From contig NC_073693.1 of assembly GCF_029784155.1 (NCBI RefSeq), forward strand, positions 139,799,988 through 139,863,987: a stretch of 64,000 bases of DNA. The letters run 5' to 3'. The notes below the pieces were generated by a model. That model worked only from the letters and a program-made list of their open reading frames with translations. It was not told where the DNA came from and did no database searches. A program made the translations under genes and the position numbers. Below, piece by piece: positions 1-13,066 of the stretch; the stretch's first letter is position 1; each line of letters begins with the position of its first letter. Source of the DNA: Uranotaenia lowii. Lineage: Eukaryota; Arthropoda; Insecta; Diptera; Culicidae.

Positions 1-150
1 ATTTTTTGTAATTTTTGTAATTTTTGAAATTTTCGTCATTTATGTCATTTTTGTAATTTTTGTAATTTTTGTATTTTTTGTAATTTTTGTAATTTTTGAA
101 ATTTTCGTCATTTATGTCATTTTTGTCATTTGTGTCATTTATGTCATTCC
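1..150. repeat. AT-rich tandem repeat
   Basis: Short T-rich words of the form ATTTTTGTA and ATTTTTGTCATT are iterated, and a longer unit of roughly 70 bp (T-rich run, then TTTTCGTCATTTATGTCA) occurs twice, near 33-55 and 103-125. The array is cut by the left edge of the window, so its full length is unknown. Confidence 0.8.
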
Positions 151-3100
151 CAAGCATTCAAAAGTCTCATATCTACTTGAACTCCGGCCTCCAAAGTTCG
201 AATTTCGCTGGACAAAAGTTCCAAAGGGAATTGGTACATAATACTAATAATAATATATTTTTTTTATAATTCTTTCATTTCAAACGGCTATTCATACTTT
301 TTTCATTGAATGAAAACTAGGTTCCAAAATTATTTGGAAAATCTGTACAGAAGCTCTGAAAAAAGTTTTCTCGAAAGTTATATTTTTGCACTTTTGTCTC
401 TATGGTTATGAAATCATTGTAAGTAAGATTAACTTCAAATGTGAAGGATGACCAAGGCAAGGTTCTTGATTTTTTTTCTATATAAAACCAAATGAAACAT
501 GCCAATATAACAGATGCATCATTAAATGGTTACTCTTATTTTTGGAATTTTCATAATTCTTTAGGTAAAGCGCAATTTTCGTGGATTAAACCCTCACATT
601 TTTTCAGAAAAAAATTACTATATGTACATTCATTCATTCAATTGTACATTCTATTGTTCTTATTAATTCTATTCAGTTGATCGGATTTTTTGATTAGCTC
701 TATGTCTGCATTAAAGATTCCTGCACTTTCAATATTCAACCTAGTTTGTTTATTTTTTATCATTGCACAATTTATGGGTGAAAAATGTGATTTATTTGAT
801 TGAAAATGAGTTAAAAAATTAATTTAAAATACATTTTGACCCATATAGGTACTTGTATCCAGTAAAGATTCAAAACCATTATGTTTGATCGGATAACATA
901 CAGTTTACATGTTTTTGAATATTTCTCGTAATCCCGCGAATTTTCGGGAAATAAACTGTCATATTTCTCGATCCCCGGGAACGGAAAAATGACCACGAAA
1001 TGGATACTCTTATATATAATAATTTGGGGACACTGATTTCAAATATGCAATTAGTTTTTTTTTTCAATCATCTCTTGTTTTCCATATAACTGTTTTTTAT
1101 AGGTAAAAATCCCTGAAATGAATTTGTGCATTTCTTTTTTTGAAAAACTAAAGAACATTTTAATATTTTTGAAAATAAAGGTATTAATTCAATCAACAAC
1201 TTTCCCGAGCACCGCTAGTTTTTTTTTTAATTCAAAGAAATATAAAAGTGGTTCAATGAGTTGAAGATTTTAATTCGAATACTCAAAGACAGTCCAAGAT
1301 TTATTTTTAATTTTCGGAAAAGTTGTGATCTAATCTATTAAAATTTCTTAAAAAATGTAGTATCTAATTTTGGATTTCGAAAAATATAATATCTATGTAA
1401 GATCTGAATCCTCGATTAAAAATAGGATGTAAGTAGATTCAAAATTAGATTTTAGTTTCATGTTTACTGGTTTACAAGTTATAAACGATCGATTCAACTC
1501 AAAATCTGATGAATGGCTAGAATTCAGTATTCCAAAATCTTCCAAAAACAGTTATTGAAACATAGGCACAAAAAATGTTGCTCGCTTGTGTACTTAAGAT
1601 GTCTGTTCAATGAAGTCTGGTCGAAAAAAAGTAGAAATGGATTGACAGTTTATCACCTGTCTATTTCCAATTGACTTCAACCGATTTCTATCAGGTCGAA
1701 ACGAATCATGCTGCCGAGCTGAATCGGTTTCGAGTTCCATTGAACAACGAACTTACTTGTTTCGACCCAAACAATTGGCTCGTTGAACAACTACCAGTTG
1801 ACAGAAACCAGTTGAGACCGATTTTTACCAACGATTGAACGAAGCTAAGATTACTCAAACACCCGAATTAACAAACAATTTCGCTAATTTCCGCGTGCCA
1901 GGAAAAATGACTTGATGATTCGTTTTGTTTTTTGATAAACGTTTGCTTTTGCATTAGAATTTGTTTTCAAGTTTCTCTTGCTTATCGGCACGAGTATATT
2001 GCTTTGAAGTGTTACTGTTATCACTTTATCACTGTAGGTTCTTATTACCTACAGCAATTGATAGAGCTTTTATATATCAACCTATTTGAAATTATCTTGA
2101 TTTGTATTTAAACAAATCTAGCGAATAGTTTTCCGTATCGGACGTTCTTTTCTGTCTGTGTAGGTTTTATGTGTAAGCATTTTTGTGTGTGTGAAGTAAA
2201 TAATTCAACTGTTTTGCAGAGTCTAGAATCGTCAACAACTTTTTTTCTTGTCTCCAACGAGAATCCATTTTAAGCTAACTACATAATAAAAGTTGAACGG
2301 CATCTCTAAAAAACTTCACCTGCCTTCCGCCACGCTTCCACGGAATGACGCAAAGCCGCAGTTCAGCTATACTTGAAATGAAAACAACACCAATTCCGGT
2401 TTGCATGCGGTAAAGTTTTGCTAATTGAAAACGTAAACCTACGAACAACGCCGGGAAGAGGTCATCTGGGCAGTCGTATTGCTAGTTTTTGTTGTTGCTG
2501 GTGCTGTTGCTAGCTCGCGCCCAAACAACTATCGATCTGCTCCAGCTGAAATTAGCACTTTTTTTTCGGTGGGGGAGAAATTTGAGCCAGTAGGTAGGCT
2601 ATCAAATTGCGGGAAAATATCGAAAATCAATCAAAAAGTACTCGAATGCAGAACCACATAAAAAAGAATAACGAAAACCAACCAATCAATCTAACGCTTG
2701 GTAAATTAAAAAGCACGTGCAAGGTTCTGTCCAGGCAACTGTCAAATTGATTTACGTAGCAACGGAAGTAAATAAACATACAAATCTCTTGTTTCAAATC
2801 CCCTTCGATTGACAAAGATTATCGAAGGTTAATGTAACTAGCATTGGGTAGATGTCGCTTTACTCAGCAAAGTGTGCATACATTAAATGAATCAATATTT
2901 CGATGGCTTTCCAGCTACAGGATTTTATAGTAAATCGGTCGTTTACGTACATAACTGTTGTCATTGAACAACTTTCAAACCGTTTACCTTACACTTGAGC
3001 GTTCTCGTATCAATCACACGATAGTTGAGTTGGCTGTTAGTCGGGCTCTCTTTAGCAATAAAAACTATAGTTGAGTATAAAACAAATTAAAAGGAAATCC

Positions 3101-5028
3101 TATAGTCCGGACCGGACCTATCTGTATCGTCGTACTTAGGTAGACACATATAGGGTACCTATCTCGGCTGCAATTGTGTCCAGGCCAAGGTCAAGTGCAA
3201 TGCCGTTTGTTGCATTTGCAACTATTCGCCAGCTAGTGTCGCTTTGAAAGGAATGGTTACAAAGTTCAAATTATGACATTCAAAATATTATGTTTATTGA
3301 AAAAAGTAATGGCATTACAATGTTGAAAAATTATGTTATATAGAGCTAAATTTTATTGTTTTCAATTTCATGTGAAATCAAAAATTATATTTTGACCAAG
3401 TTTGTTTTATATTATGGATCACTGTGCATCAGCAGAGGTGACGCATTTGTTTTCCGTAGGAAAGGAATATGCGAAGGAAGCGCTGCCGAGTTTGGATGAT
3501 GATTTTGCATGAGTGCGAGTGAGATGCAGCTTGAATTTCACCCAGCTTGTAAATTTGTTGTTCGCTTCCATTGGCTATAGTCCCAAAACGAACGAGTGAG
3601 ATGCAATCTATTTCAATCAGGCTGGCTGGAGTGAGCGATAGTTTGTCTTGTTTTGCTATCCGGGTGTACGCAAACGATTGCTAGAAAATTCCTAAGGGCG
3701 ACATTTTAAATATGTAGGTATGATTCAAAGAATCGTTCGCTTACTTGAGTTTTAGCTTTAGCTTGCTTCTTGCCTCGGTCATAATGGTTTTTAAAATGTC
3801 TTTCCTCCTTTTATGGGAGTGGAATAAAAAGAATATGAACATTCACTATCGTATGTTAACTTCAATGGAAACAGATCTATCATAATTATATTTTAAAAAA
3901 TTGAACAAACGATTTGTTTGCACGGTTAATAAACATATTTATATTAACCAATGCAATATTTTGGAACCTATTTGTTCTAGATTGTCATTCTGATAATAGA
4001 AATTTTAAACACACCAAAAACTGAAACGAATAAGTGAAACTTTTTTACGTTAGTTTATAATTCTGCACGGAAATATCAATTCTAAAAATTGGTTGACATT
4101 TCTTACTTTCGACTTTTTGAAAACAACACAGAACATTGTTGTGCTTCCTTCCAGGATATTATCAACGAATTCGTGGGGGCTGTTGTTGTATTAGTGAGGC
4201 AAATTTCTTCTAGAGGCGGCCAATTTAAGGAACTCATAAAGGGCCACAATTCGGAACGGGGGCCACAATAAGGAGCATTTCAATCAATAGTTTGATCAGG
4301 TTTATCTCAAATTATCCACCGCTTTAAAGCAAGGACATATTTTTACTACATTTCAGGCTAGTAAGCAATCATATTTGTCGAAGGACTTTTGAAGGTACAT
4401 ATAACAGGGAGACTACAATCATGGGAAATATAGTCAACCACGCCTTAGGGGCCAAGTTCGGGTACATTTACCCTAGTTATTCCTTGAGGTTGTCTGCCTG
4501 CTAACTAAATAGTCACGAACGACTTGTGCCAAAGAAATAGAGGATTGTCCTGTATCTTTTGTACATTCTGGATTGTGGCTACTGGCACCTGTCAGCTGGG
4601 GTTGTTCTTGTTATATTTTTTCTTACGGCTTGAGTAATTTGGCTTGTGCCACAGAACAGGACCATCATGGAGATTGTACGAGCCAATCGATTCGATTATG
4701 TAGACTTTTAAACCTGGTATCCTGCTGGCAGTGAATAAATGATTGAAACCGAATCATTTACCCAAAGATAAAGACCTTATGATGGATTTTTGTGCAACTG
4801 CATTGAATAAGGAAATTCATCCATAAGTGACATGAAATTTTGTTTTTAAAATGATGCTTATAAATTTTCCAGAAAAAACATTACGCTACATGTTTTGTTT
4901 AGACGTAGAATATTTTTGCCTTAGAAAAAAAATTAAGGTTTTGGTTTAAAGTTAGCACAAAAAATGGAATGGAATGGAAAATGGAAAAAAGTTAAACTGA
5001 TATCAGATGCGTATTCTACATCTGATTG
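151..5028. other. No gene recognised (AT-rich intergenic or intronic DNA)
   Basis: Only short open frames without recognisable domains are present. About 2.5-3.7 kb is less AT-rich. The tract near 4190-4460 ends in TTTACCCTAG, the inverse of TAGGGTAAATG seen at 52860, which suggests the end of a degraded interspersed element, but no opposite terminus was found. A CACTGTG heptamer occurs near 3420. Confidence 0.6.
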
Positions 5029-5030
5029 TA

Positions 5031-6324
5031 AAGGGTCAAAATTTGGTCAAGCGAAAACGCGTGTAAATCGGTGAAACCGTTTATGTAAAAAATCAAATTA
5101 AATTTCTTTTTCAAGTTTAATTAGTTTAGAATTCAGGAAAAATATTCAGTTAAGCTTCCGCATTTCGAAATCTGAATTGCCGGGCCTTACGCTTAACCCC
5201 TGCCATCAGATTTTGTACAGCCACCTTGTCCACCTTCTTCGCCGCAGAAAGCCAGTTTGCCTTGAACTGCTGCTCGTCTTCTGTAGTTTTTTTGGTCTTC
5301 TTTAAGTTCCGCTTGACAATAGCCCAGTATTTCTCAATTGGGCGGAGCTCTGGCGTGTTGGGAGGGTTCTTGTCCTTGGGAACCACCTGCACGTTGTTGG
5401 CGGCGTACCACTCCATGGCCTTTTTACCGTAATGGCAAGATGCCAAATCAGGCCAAAACAGTACGGAACAACCGTGTTTCTTCAGGAAAGGCAGCAGACG
5501 TTTATTCAAACACTCTTTCACGTAAATTTCTTGGTTGACAGTCCCGGAAGCTATGAAAATGCTGCTTTTCAAGCCACAGGTACAGATGGCTTGCTAAACC
5601 AGATATTTCTTCGCGAACTTTGAAAGTTTCATGTGCTTGAAAATATCTGCTACCTTTCCCCTTCCTTTTGCTGTATAAAACTCCTGTCCTGGAAGCTGCT
5701 TGTAGTCGGCTTTGACGTAGGTTTCGTCGTCCATTACCACGCAGTCAAACTTCGTCAGCATCGTCGTGTACAGCCTCCGGGATCGCGCTTTGGCCGTCGT
5801 ATTTTGTTTATCATCGTGATTTGGAGTCACTACCTTCTTGTAATTCGATAGTCCGGCTCGTTTTTGGCTCGATGCACGGTTGTAGACGATACACCCAGCT
5901 TATTATTTGCGGCATCTCGGAGAGAGAGGTTAGGGTTTCTCATGAAACTACCGGAAACTCTCTTTGTCGTCTCAGCGGCTTCCGGTTTTCGATTTCCCCC
6001 CGATCCAGACTTCCTGACTGTCGACAAACGTTCCCCAGACACTTTAATTACATTCGTAACGGTTGATTTGACAACTTTTAGCGATTTTGCCAGCTTTGCG
6101 TGCGACTAGCTCGGATTTTCGCGATGCGCGAGCAAAATTTTGTTACGCTGCTCTTCTTCCTTGGACGGTATTTTGACAACTGAACAGTGAATTCCAAAAT
6201 CAAAATAGGAGCAATATTCTACACACACACACTTTCAAAATGAGGGGTGTTCAGATTGTTTAAATACAAAATTGAAAGAAATACGTCAAGTTGATATTGA
6301 CCAAATTTAGACCGTATCACCCTT
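5031..6324 (-). mobile_element. Tc1/mariner-superfamily DD37E element, copy 1
   Basis: A 1.29-kb element is bounded by TA dinucleotides (5029-5030 and 6325-6326) and short imperfect terminal inverted repeats beginning AAGGGT. Both ends share an AAATTTGGTCAA block; the left end lacks about 9 bp relative to the right. It contains a decayed transposase on the minus strand. TA target sites and this length fit the IS630/Tc1/mariner superfamily. The ends are inferred from only these two termini. Confidence 0.8.
5150..6171 (-). pseudogene. DD37E mariner-type transposase, inactivated
   Basis: This encodes a cut-and-paste transposase with an N-terminal helix-turn-helix DNA-binding part and a C-terminal DDE domain. 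The C-terminal frame (5150-5572) contains FWPDLASCHY and LRPIEKYWAIVKR; exactly 37 residues separate the D of WPD from the E of PIE, the spacing that defines the mosquito DD37E group. The first catalytic D lies in the VMDDETYVKADY motif in a second frame (5594-5830), and the N-terminal part is in a third frame (5830-6042). The expected initiator near 6171 reads ATA rather than ATG, and an in-frame TAG follows shortly after it. With at least two frame breaks the copy cannot make a transposase. Family assignment is strong. Confidence 0.88.
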
Positions 6325-6326
6325 TA

Positions 6327-6940
6327 GAAAGCCCTATTTCATCAGCAAAAACCGGGTGACAATTAAGTTCCCGTACGTTTAAAAATGCTTTTAATTGTAA
6401 CCCTGCTTAGTAATAGTTGTTAGCAGTATTGGTCTTGAAGGTACACTAAAAAAACGTCACAGTGGTCCTTCCAGGAGCACAGGTTTGATCTTTTTCACGG
6501 AAAATGCCGAAGAAAATTTGAGGATTTTATTTTGGCTGTAGAATGTTTTGGCCTACCCTACTTGAGCAATCGGTGGTAGTTTAGTGGCTCAATAGTGAAA
6601 ATCTTGGCGTTGGTGGAGAAAAGACTGTGAAGAGTTGTAGTAGCGAGCAGCCGCAAAGGCATGAACTTACTGAAAGATTCTATGGAAGTCTACAGAAGGT
6701 ATTTTGAGCTATACTTGTATGTTTTTCGGTTCAACCTGATAGCCGAGATTCCAAAGAATGTTACCATTGTTCGGTTGATTTGAATTGATTGTATCAAAAT
6801 AGATCTGGCTTGTTGGAGTAATCATAAAAAAGTACGGGTACTTTTTTGTCACCTTTTATCAAACCAACTTGATTCAGAATTATTATTTGAAAAATTTTTA
6901 AAGACTGTTGAAATGTTGAAAATGTGCAACGGTGAGCAGA
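6327..6940. other. No gene recognised; CACAGTG heptamer at 6458
   Basis: No coding sequence is recognisable. CACAGTGGTCC at 6458-6468 matches, in inverse orientation, the GGACCACTGTG at 13901-13911, so both may be termini of one transposon family. No matching partner end was found for this one. Confidence 0.45.
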
Positions 6941-6945
6941 AGACA

Positions 6946-8530
6946 TTTATGTCTGTCTGTCTGTGTGTCTGTCTGTTCCCTATAGACTCGGAAACTATTA
7001 AACCGATTAGATTGAAACTTGGCAGGTGGAAGCTTCTGAGGACGGGGAAGGTTCCTATTACAGTTTGAGACTCTTCCCTCTTACTTTGAGGGGGAATCTC
7101 TCAAGCAAAATAGAAATGTTTGCATAACTTGAGTACCTTTCATTCAAATGGTACCATATTTGGCATAGGAGGGTTTTTGGCCACAAGAAATAGTTCTATG
7201 AGTATTTGGCACCCCTTCCTTTGTCCAGTAAGGGGATATGATGGGGAGAAGGGGGCTTTCTTACAATTTTTTACATAACTCGAGAATTAGTCAACAAATG
7301 GATCCAGATTTGAAATGCGAGAATATTTGGATACGAGAAATGTTTCTATTGGTTGACACCCTTCCTTCTTTCAGTGACGAGAAAGAAAGAAGAAGGAGGG
7401 GGGGGGGCTTTCATACATTTTTTATTGAATAAATCGATAACTATTCGAGCATGGAACCAAGTTGGCAGAGGAATTTATTTGGATGTGGGAAAAGGTTCTA
7501 TGGTTGTTTGACACTCCTTCCAACTTGCATTGGGAGGATAGGAAGAGGGTAGAGAGCCCAAACATTTTTTTTTGCAATACTATAGAACTGATCAAACGAG
7601 GGGAATCATATTTGTGATGCGATGGTATTTAGATAAACGAAATGTTCCCAAGATGGCATTTTTTTGCATATCTGGAGAAATAATCAAGTAAATGGAACTA
7701 AGTTTGGCATAGGTTGATATTTGAATACGGAAAAAAACTTTCTGGTAGTTTGAGACCCCTCCTTAATCCCAGTAAACAAATAGATAGTAGAAGGGGCCAC
7801 CGCAGTTTTTGTCTCATGTTTGCGAGAATGAATCAGTCGAAGAAACGAATTTGGTATTGGATTGTATATTGCTACGAGTTATGTTTCTATAATTTAAGAC
7901 CCTTCCCTTTTTCCATACATTTTGTAGCATATTTATAGAATTAGTCATACGAAAGAAACCAACTTTGTATAAAAGGGTAATTGGCATGGAGAATTGTTTC
8001 TATGTTTATAAGGGAAACCTCCAGTGGGGGGAAGAATAATTCGATAAAATTTTAAGCAAAAGGGGTCAAATTTGTCATAGGAAAGGATATGGAAATTAGA
8101 ATTTCAGACTACTCCTGCTTTTTTTTCAGAACTTGAGAAATGATTGACAGAATTTTCCATAGAGGGGATTGATGTACGAGAATGTTTTTCTTGAGTATTA
8201 TACAGGAGGACTCTCATTATTTTTGTTTAATGGCTTGGAAACTGATCAAGCAAATGGAACTAAATTTGGCATACGGGAGAAAGTGTATACAAGTAAAACA
8301 TTTTTTTTTCAGAATTTAGAAGCTTATGAATAAATGAATACAGAGTCCTTATTTTAGATACTACATAATGGTTTGAAACAAATTTTATGTCAGGGTTTGG
8401 GAACTGAAAAGAATTCTTAAGAAAATAAGAATGAAACTCTTTTGTAGTAAAATTCGGAACTCAAGTTGCAGTTTTCATTTCAATAAATAATTATACATAA
8501 CTAGCTGACCCGGTGTGCTTTTAAAAATTA
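6946..8530 (+). repeat. Degenerate tandem array, ~100-150 bp unit, dispersed-repeat type
   Basis: A TCTG/TGTC microsatellite is followed by text of the type 'CTCGGAAACTATTAAACCGA' and then about ten diverged units. Each contains a phrase like AATGGAACYAARTTTGGCAT, a GARAAATGTTTCTAT phrase, a GTTTGAGACCCYTCCY phrase and a purine-rich GGGGRGAAGGGG phrase (anchors near 7150, 7300, 7450, 7600, 7690, 7840, 7950, 8065, 8250). It ends near CTAGCTGACCCGGTGTG at 8504. The phrases are typical of a very abundant mosquito repeat. The open frames inside are not coding. Its transposon class is uncertain. Confidence 0.7.
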
Positions 8531-9920
8531 ATAAATTGTTTGAAAATAATATCACTATAAATAAATTTTCGATATCTTTACAATGAGAGCTTTCACATTA
8601 AATTATTAATGGGAATGCAAAGACGATTAAATTCTCTGAAATGTGTTTTCCAAACTTGATCTGAATTTTTTTTTCAAAAATGGTTTAAGATTTGTTATTA
8701 AGAGCACGTTTTTATTTTCCTTCCCATTCTGCAGTGTGGGGCGGGTCCATAACAACATTTTTCGTTACCAAATTTCACATATGGCTCCATTTGCTTGATT
8801 AGTTTTCGAGCTATACATCATTATCTACTTCCCGTTTCTCCCCTGGAAGAAGGAGAGGTCTGAATCTTAAAAAAAATCCTATCATGTAAAATATGATTGC
8901 TTTAGCTTGAAAAGTTTTAGAAGCTATGCTATAAAACCTCCCCCATTCCTGGATCTGTTTTGTATGGCGGGTTTCGTGACTGATTTTTAACCATGATTTT
9001 TTGCCCAACAATTCACGAATACAAAAAAAAATTAAAACGAATTAAAACGAATTATGTTAGTGGCTATATGGTTATTCATTTTTCGTATTAAATCGTAACT
9101 TTAGAAAACTGGTCCTAAACTTTCAGGGTGAGCTAAATTCACTTCTATCGATGGTTGAAATCTTTGAATTTGTTGAAGAGTCTGGTTTATCAAACTTAGT
9201 TGATTTGGGCATAAGATAAGCATTTTTGGGAGAGTCTTCCTTATCTTAAAATAACTTGCTCTATATTCAAATCATGCCCAATCTTCAAAATTATTTTGCA
9301 AATTCAAAGATTTGAAGCTTCGGAGAAAATAAACCAAATTTTCAAAAAAAAAAAAGTAAGAGATAAAAATTATTAATTTTTCGGATCAAATTTTCTTGAT
9401 GCAAACTTGAACCAAATTTATGATTTTAGTATGAAATTTGGATATAAAAACTGGTTTCTGAAACATAAAATGCCAAATTTTGATGTCTTTAATTTGTAAA
9501 TAATGTTATACAATACACTGAGAAAATATAGAATTTTGTGCAGATTTTTCAAATATTTTTCATAAAGAACTAATTCTATAATGAAATCCTGTGGATGATC
9601 AATTTGGGTTTTTCAGATGAACGAAATAACTGAAATTCTACCTATTATTTGTGATTTTCAATTGAATTGTGTTTGACGAGAAACATCGCAATTCGACATT
9701 CTATGTCTCAGAAACCCCTGGACTGAATTTTTATTTAGCATTTTTAAGTTACTGCAAATGTTGTGTTCGATTTTGTCTAATAATGTCAAAGACTCAAATG
9801 CAGTCCATTCGAGTTATACTTCGAAGTGTAGCACACTGTTGGCAATCTAAAAAACGAGATATCTCGTATTTGGAACGCAAGTTTAGTTCATGATCCCTAG
9901 AATTTCTCGACAATTCATGT
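8531..9920. other. No gene recognised
   Basis: AT-rich sequence with only short frames lacking domain signatures. Confidence 0.6.
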
Positions 9921-10830
9921 TGATTGTAAAATTTATTTACAATTTGAACCTTTTTCTGAATTTTGAATCTGCATTCTGAATCTGAATTCTGAACCTAAGT
10001 TCAAAAATTCCGCTTTGAATCTGTATCCGAATTTCCATACGGTCAATGAAATGTACAAAAAGTTCGATTTTATTCCAGATCTAATTCCAGATCACAATTT
10101 TATGAGCCAAGTTTTAGAGCCCTCATTCATGAATCTATTTTTAAATTCTTTAGTTGAGGTTTAATCTAAATTGAGTATTTAAATTATATATTTTCAATCT
10201 GTATTGTGAATCAGTATTAAAATATGAATCTACAAAGATCTGAATCTTCTTCTGCACCAATTAAAATAAAATTGATTCCACTAATAATCTCAAGTTTATA
10301 TGGGTTCAGTTTTTTCCTATTGCAAGCATAGGATAGTAGTTTTTTCATTTGATTTATGTAGGTCTCTCGGTGAAGTGATTGTAAAATTTATTTACAATTT
10401 GAACCTTTTTCTGAATTTTGAATCTGCATTCTGAATCTGAATTCTGAACCTAAGTTCAAAAATTCCGCTTTGAATCTGTATCCGAATTTCCATACGGTCA
10501 ATGAAATGTACAAAAAGTTCGATTTTATTCCAGATCTAATTCCAGATCACAATTTTATGAGCCAAGTTTTAGAGCCCTCATTCATGAATCTATTTTTAAA
10601 TTCTTTAGTTGAGGTTTAATCTAAATTGAGTATTTAAATTATATATTTTCAATCTGTATTGTGAATCAGTATTAAAATATGAATCTACAAAGATCTGAAT
10701 CTTCTTCTGCACCAATTAAAATAAAATTGATTCCACTAATAATCTCAAGTTTATATGGGTTCAGTTTTTTCCTATTGCAAGCATAGGATAGTAGTTTTTT
10801 CATTTGATTTATGTAGGTCTCTCGGTGAAG
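9921..10830. repeat. Perfect 455-bp tandem duplication
   Basis: Positions 9921-10375 and 10376-10830 read identically throughout, abutting with no spacer. Each copy contains a small cluster of the TCTGAATTCTGAA word that forms the 4-kb satellite at 22-26 kb. Identity implies a very recent duplication or an assembly artefact. No gene lies within it. Confidence 0.95.
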
Positions 10831-12379
10831 TTCGACCTGGTTCCACTTTTCTAGAAACTACGGAGACTAGAATTAATTACCAAACCGATGAGTCCAATTT
10901 TCAGCTCCCTTTTCGGAGAACTTGAATTTGAATCAAATTTTAATTCTATGATAGAAGCACGCCAAACAATCGATATGATCTGGTCAAGCGTATCCAACAG
11001 TTTGAAGAAGTAAGCTCCCCAGGAAAAGAATTTCAAAAGTGTAGGATATCGGCAAAACTTCAATTTTCTAGATTTACCATTCTCTGTCTCAAACGAACTG
11101 ATAAGTGCAAATTCACCATAGGACTTGTACCTTTTTCCTTGTTGTTTAGCGTTTTGTTATGAAAAATCCTTCCCTGGGCAGTTGCTAAAGTTCATACACC
11201 TTTCTTTATGCGGTGTGACCCAGTTCCAATTTTTTTTTCCCTCGATTGCGAGTGCACCGACTTGTTGTTGCCAAGTTATCACACACCAAATTGTAATCCG
11301 ATTCCAAGTTCGTAGTTGTAACAAGAAAAAAATGCTTTAAAATTCAAAATCACTGTCATGACTTTAGCGACGACACAATACGCGACGCGTTTTGTTACAC
11401 TTCCATTGATCGTTGAAGTTTTTGGTGGTATTTGTAATGCATGTAAGTGCGATAAATCGAGCGGATTTCCATCGATGACCCTGCACAACAAATGCTGTGC
11501 GTGTTTGGGACACGAAATGTATTGGTGCTGTTAAAGAAGACTATCGCTTCAGACATTGGTCAATTTCCCGCGCCTTTTGACTCCTTCAGTTGCTGGTCAT
11601 TTAGCACGATAGTAAAAAGTTTCTGCTGGGTAGTTGGTTGCCGAAATCATTATCATCAACACGGATGGCACACAACGGTTTTTGCGACACCTCGCATGTG
11701 TGGTGCCTTGCCAAAGCTCAGTCGGTCAATTCGCTGGTGCTTCCAGCGACCTGATTCGTGATGGTTTTTCTTCAACATTTTCTCAAAGTCAGCACAAGTG
11801 GTGCGCAGTTCAATTATTCACATTAATTTGAGCTGCGAACGATTTGGAAACCCTTCGTTGTCTTCTTTTCATCGTCGTACCTACAGTCCAGCATATGTAC
11901 AAACCTTCCATAGTTTAACATTGTTTCAGAAGACGGCGACGGCGATTCGAATTTGCTCAGACGCCAATGACGTCTGCGAGGTTTTTTGCTTCTTGTGTTT
12001 ATAGAATTTTACCATCATGCTGTTTGTTTGATGCGTACGGATACAGTTTTTTTTCTTTTGAAAATAAAGGAAAATCGAGCAGGAGAGGGTCAAAAAGCAA
12101 GAGAGAGAGAGAAAAAGCAGAAAAAGCATGGAAAGTCATGTCAGAGGAAAACAATTCACTTTCCTTAGCTGACTGACACGCTGCCCGGTCCGGAGTAAGG
12201 GAAAAATCAATGGCTGGCGCTGCTGACGTAAGCGCAATTTGTCAGCTGGATCACTCTGTGCTTCCGTTTGGGGTTTGTGGGGAGGATTTGAGTGCTAGGT
12301 ACCTAATCGAAAATTGTTACTTGCGATTGTTACCTTTTGGTTGGAATCAAATCGTTGAACAATGGAGATAAAGTGCCTT
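10831..12379. other. No gene recognised; GC-richer tract at 11.4-12.3 kb
   Basis: From about 11380 to 12300 the base composition is clearly less AT-rich than the surroundings, with several short open frames on both strands (for example 11492-11761) but no domain I recognise. A TGACGTC-type element and a GACG-rich block occur near 11930-11980, followed by a GA-rich tract at 12075-12130. It could be a degraded element or a regulatory or exonic region; the sequence alone does not decide. Confidence 0.45.
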
Positions 12380-12530
12380 TTTAACTACTAATTCTAATTT
12401 TGTAAACAATCCAGAAAAAAAAAACTAATTTAGACTGGAAAATTTTGAACAAAAATAAACCTATCTTGTAAGATTTTTTTTCGAGGAATCGAATGAAGGC
12501 TGTTTGAGACACCGCGTCAAAGTCTTCGAA
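12380..12530 (+). repeat. Foldback-family arm fragment
   Basis: About 150 bp containing AATCCAGAAAAA, TTTTGAACAAAAATA, CCTATCTTGT and GAATGAAGGCTGTTTGA. It is homologous to the left arm near 58490 (same strand) and the right arm near 61690-61800 (opposite strand). It abuts the Transib-like pseudogene directly, so one may have inserted in the other. Confidence 0.7.
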
Positions 12531-13066
12531 ACATACTAAAAGAACAACTGAACTTATGCATTGATGAGCTTAGGGTCACCGGTGGGAATTCTAATACAGG
12601 AAATATTGCCAGGAAATTCTTCGAGAAACGGATTGAAGTTGCACGAATTACGGGACTGAATGTTCAGCTTTTGGAAAAGTTTTACGTGATTTTAACCATT
12701 ATCAACAGTAGCTAATTTGAAGGGTATACTGAAGAAATTCGGGTGCTTTATAACAATTTATATAGCTGGTATCCCGTTTTTCCAACCGTACACAAATTGT
12801 TAGTGCATGGAGCAGCATACATAAAACATAATATTTTACCCATAGGCATGTATTCGGAAGAAGCTGGTGAAACAAGAAACAGAAGTTTACGAAGATTTCG
12901 AGGAAACCACTCCAGAAAGTTCGATCGTGTGGTTAGTCTGGAGGATGTTTTTAAAAGACTCCTCCTGACATCAGATCCGTACTTCTCGCTATCCAATAGA
13001 AAATGTATGAAATATTCAAAAATCAGCCTTCCTGAATGCAGCCGTCATTTGATCTGTGACCCTTAA
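12512..13066 (+). pseudogene. RAG1/Transib-like transposase C-terminal fragment
   Basis: One frame reads for about 180 residues with a single in-frame TAA at 12713-12715. Its end (12743-13066) carries the block YSEEAGETRNRSLRRFR followed by an R/K-rich stretch and SLEDVFKRLLLTSDPYF. From family knowledge, RAG1 and Transib transposases end with an S-E-x-x-x-E-x-x-N-K/R block, an RRFR-like basic stretch and a short E-D-V-x-K helix; the first E region holds the third acidic catalytic residue. Upstream residues (CIDELRVTGGNSNTGNIARKF, KFYVILTIINSS) fit the repetitive arthropod ORFs of this type. The N-terminal two thirds of the protein is absent. Assignment to Transib is by eye and moderate; a related unnamed transposase family is the alternative. 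Confidence 0.55.
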
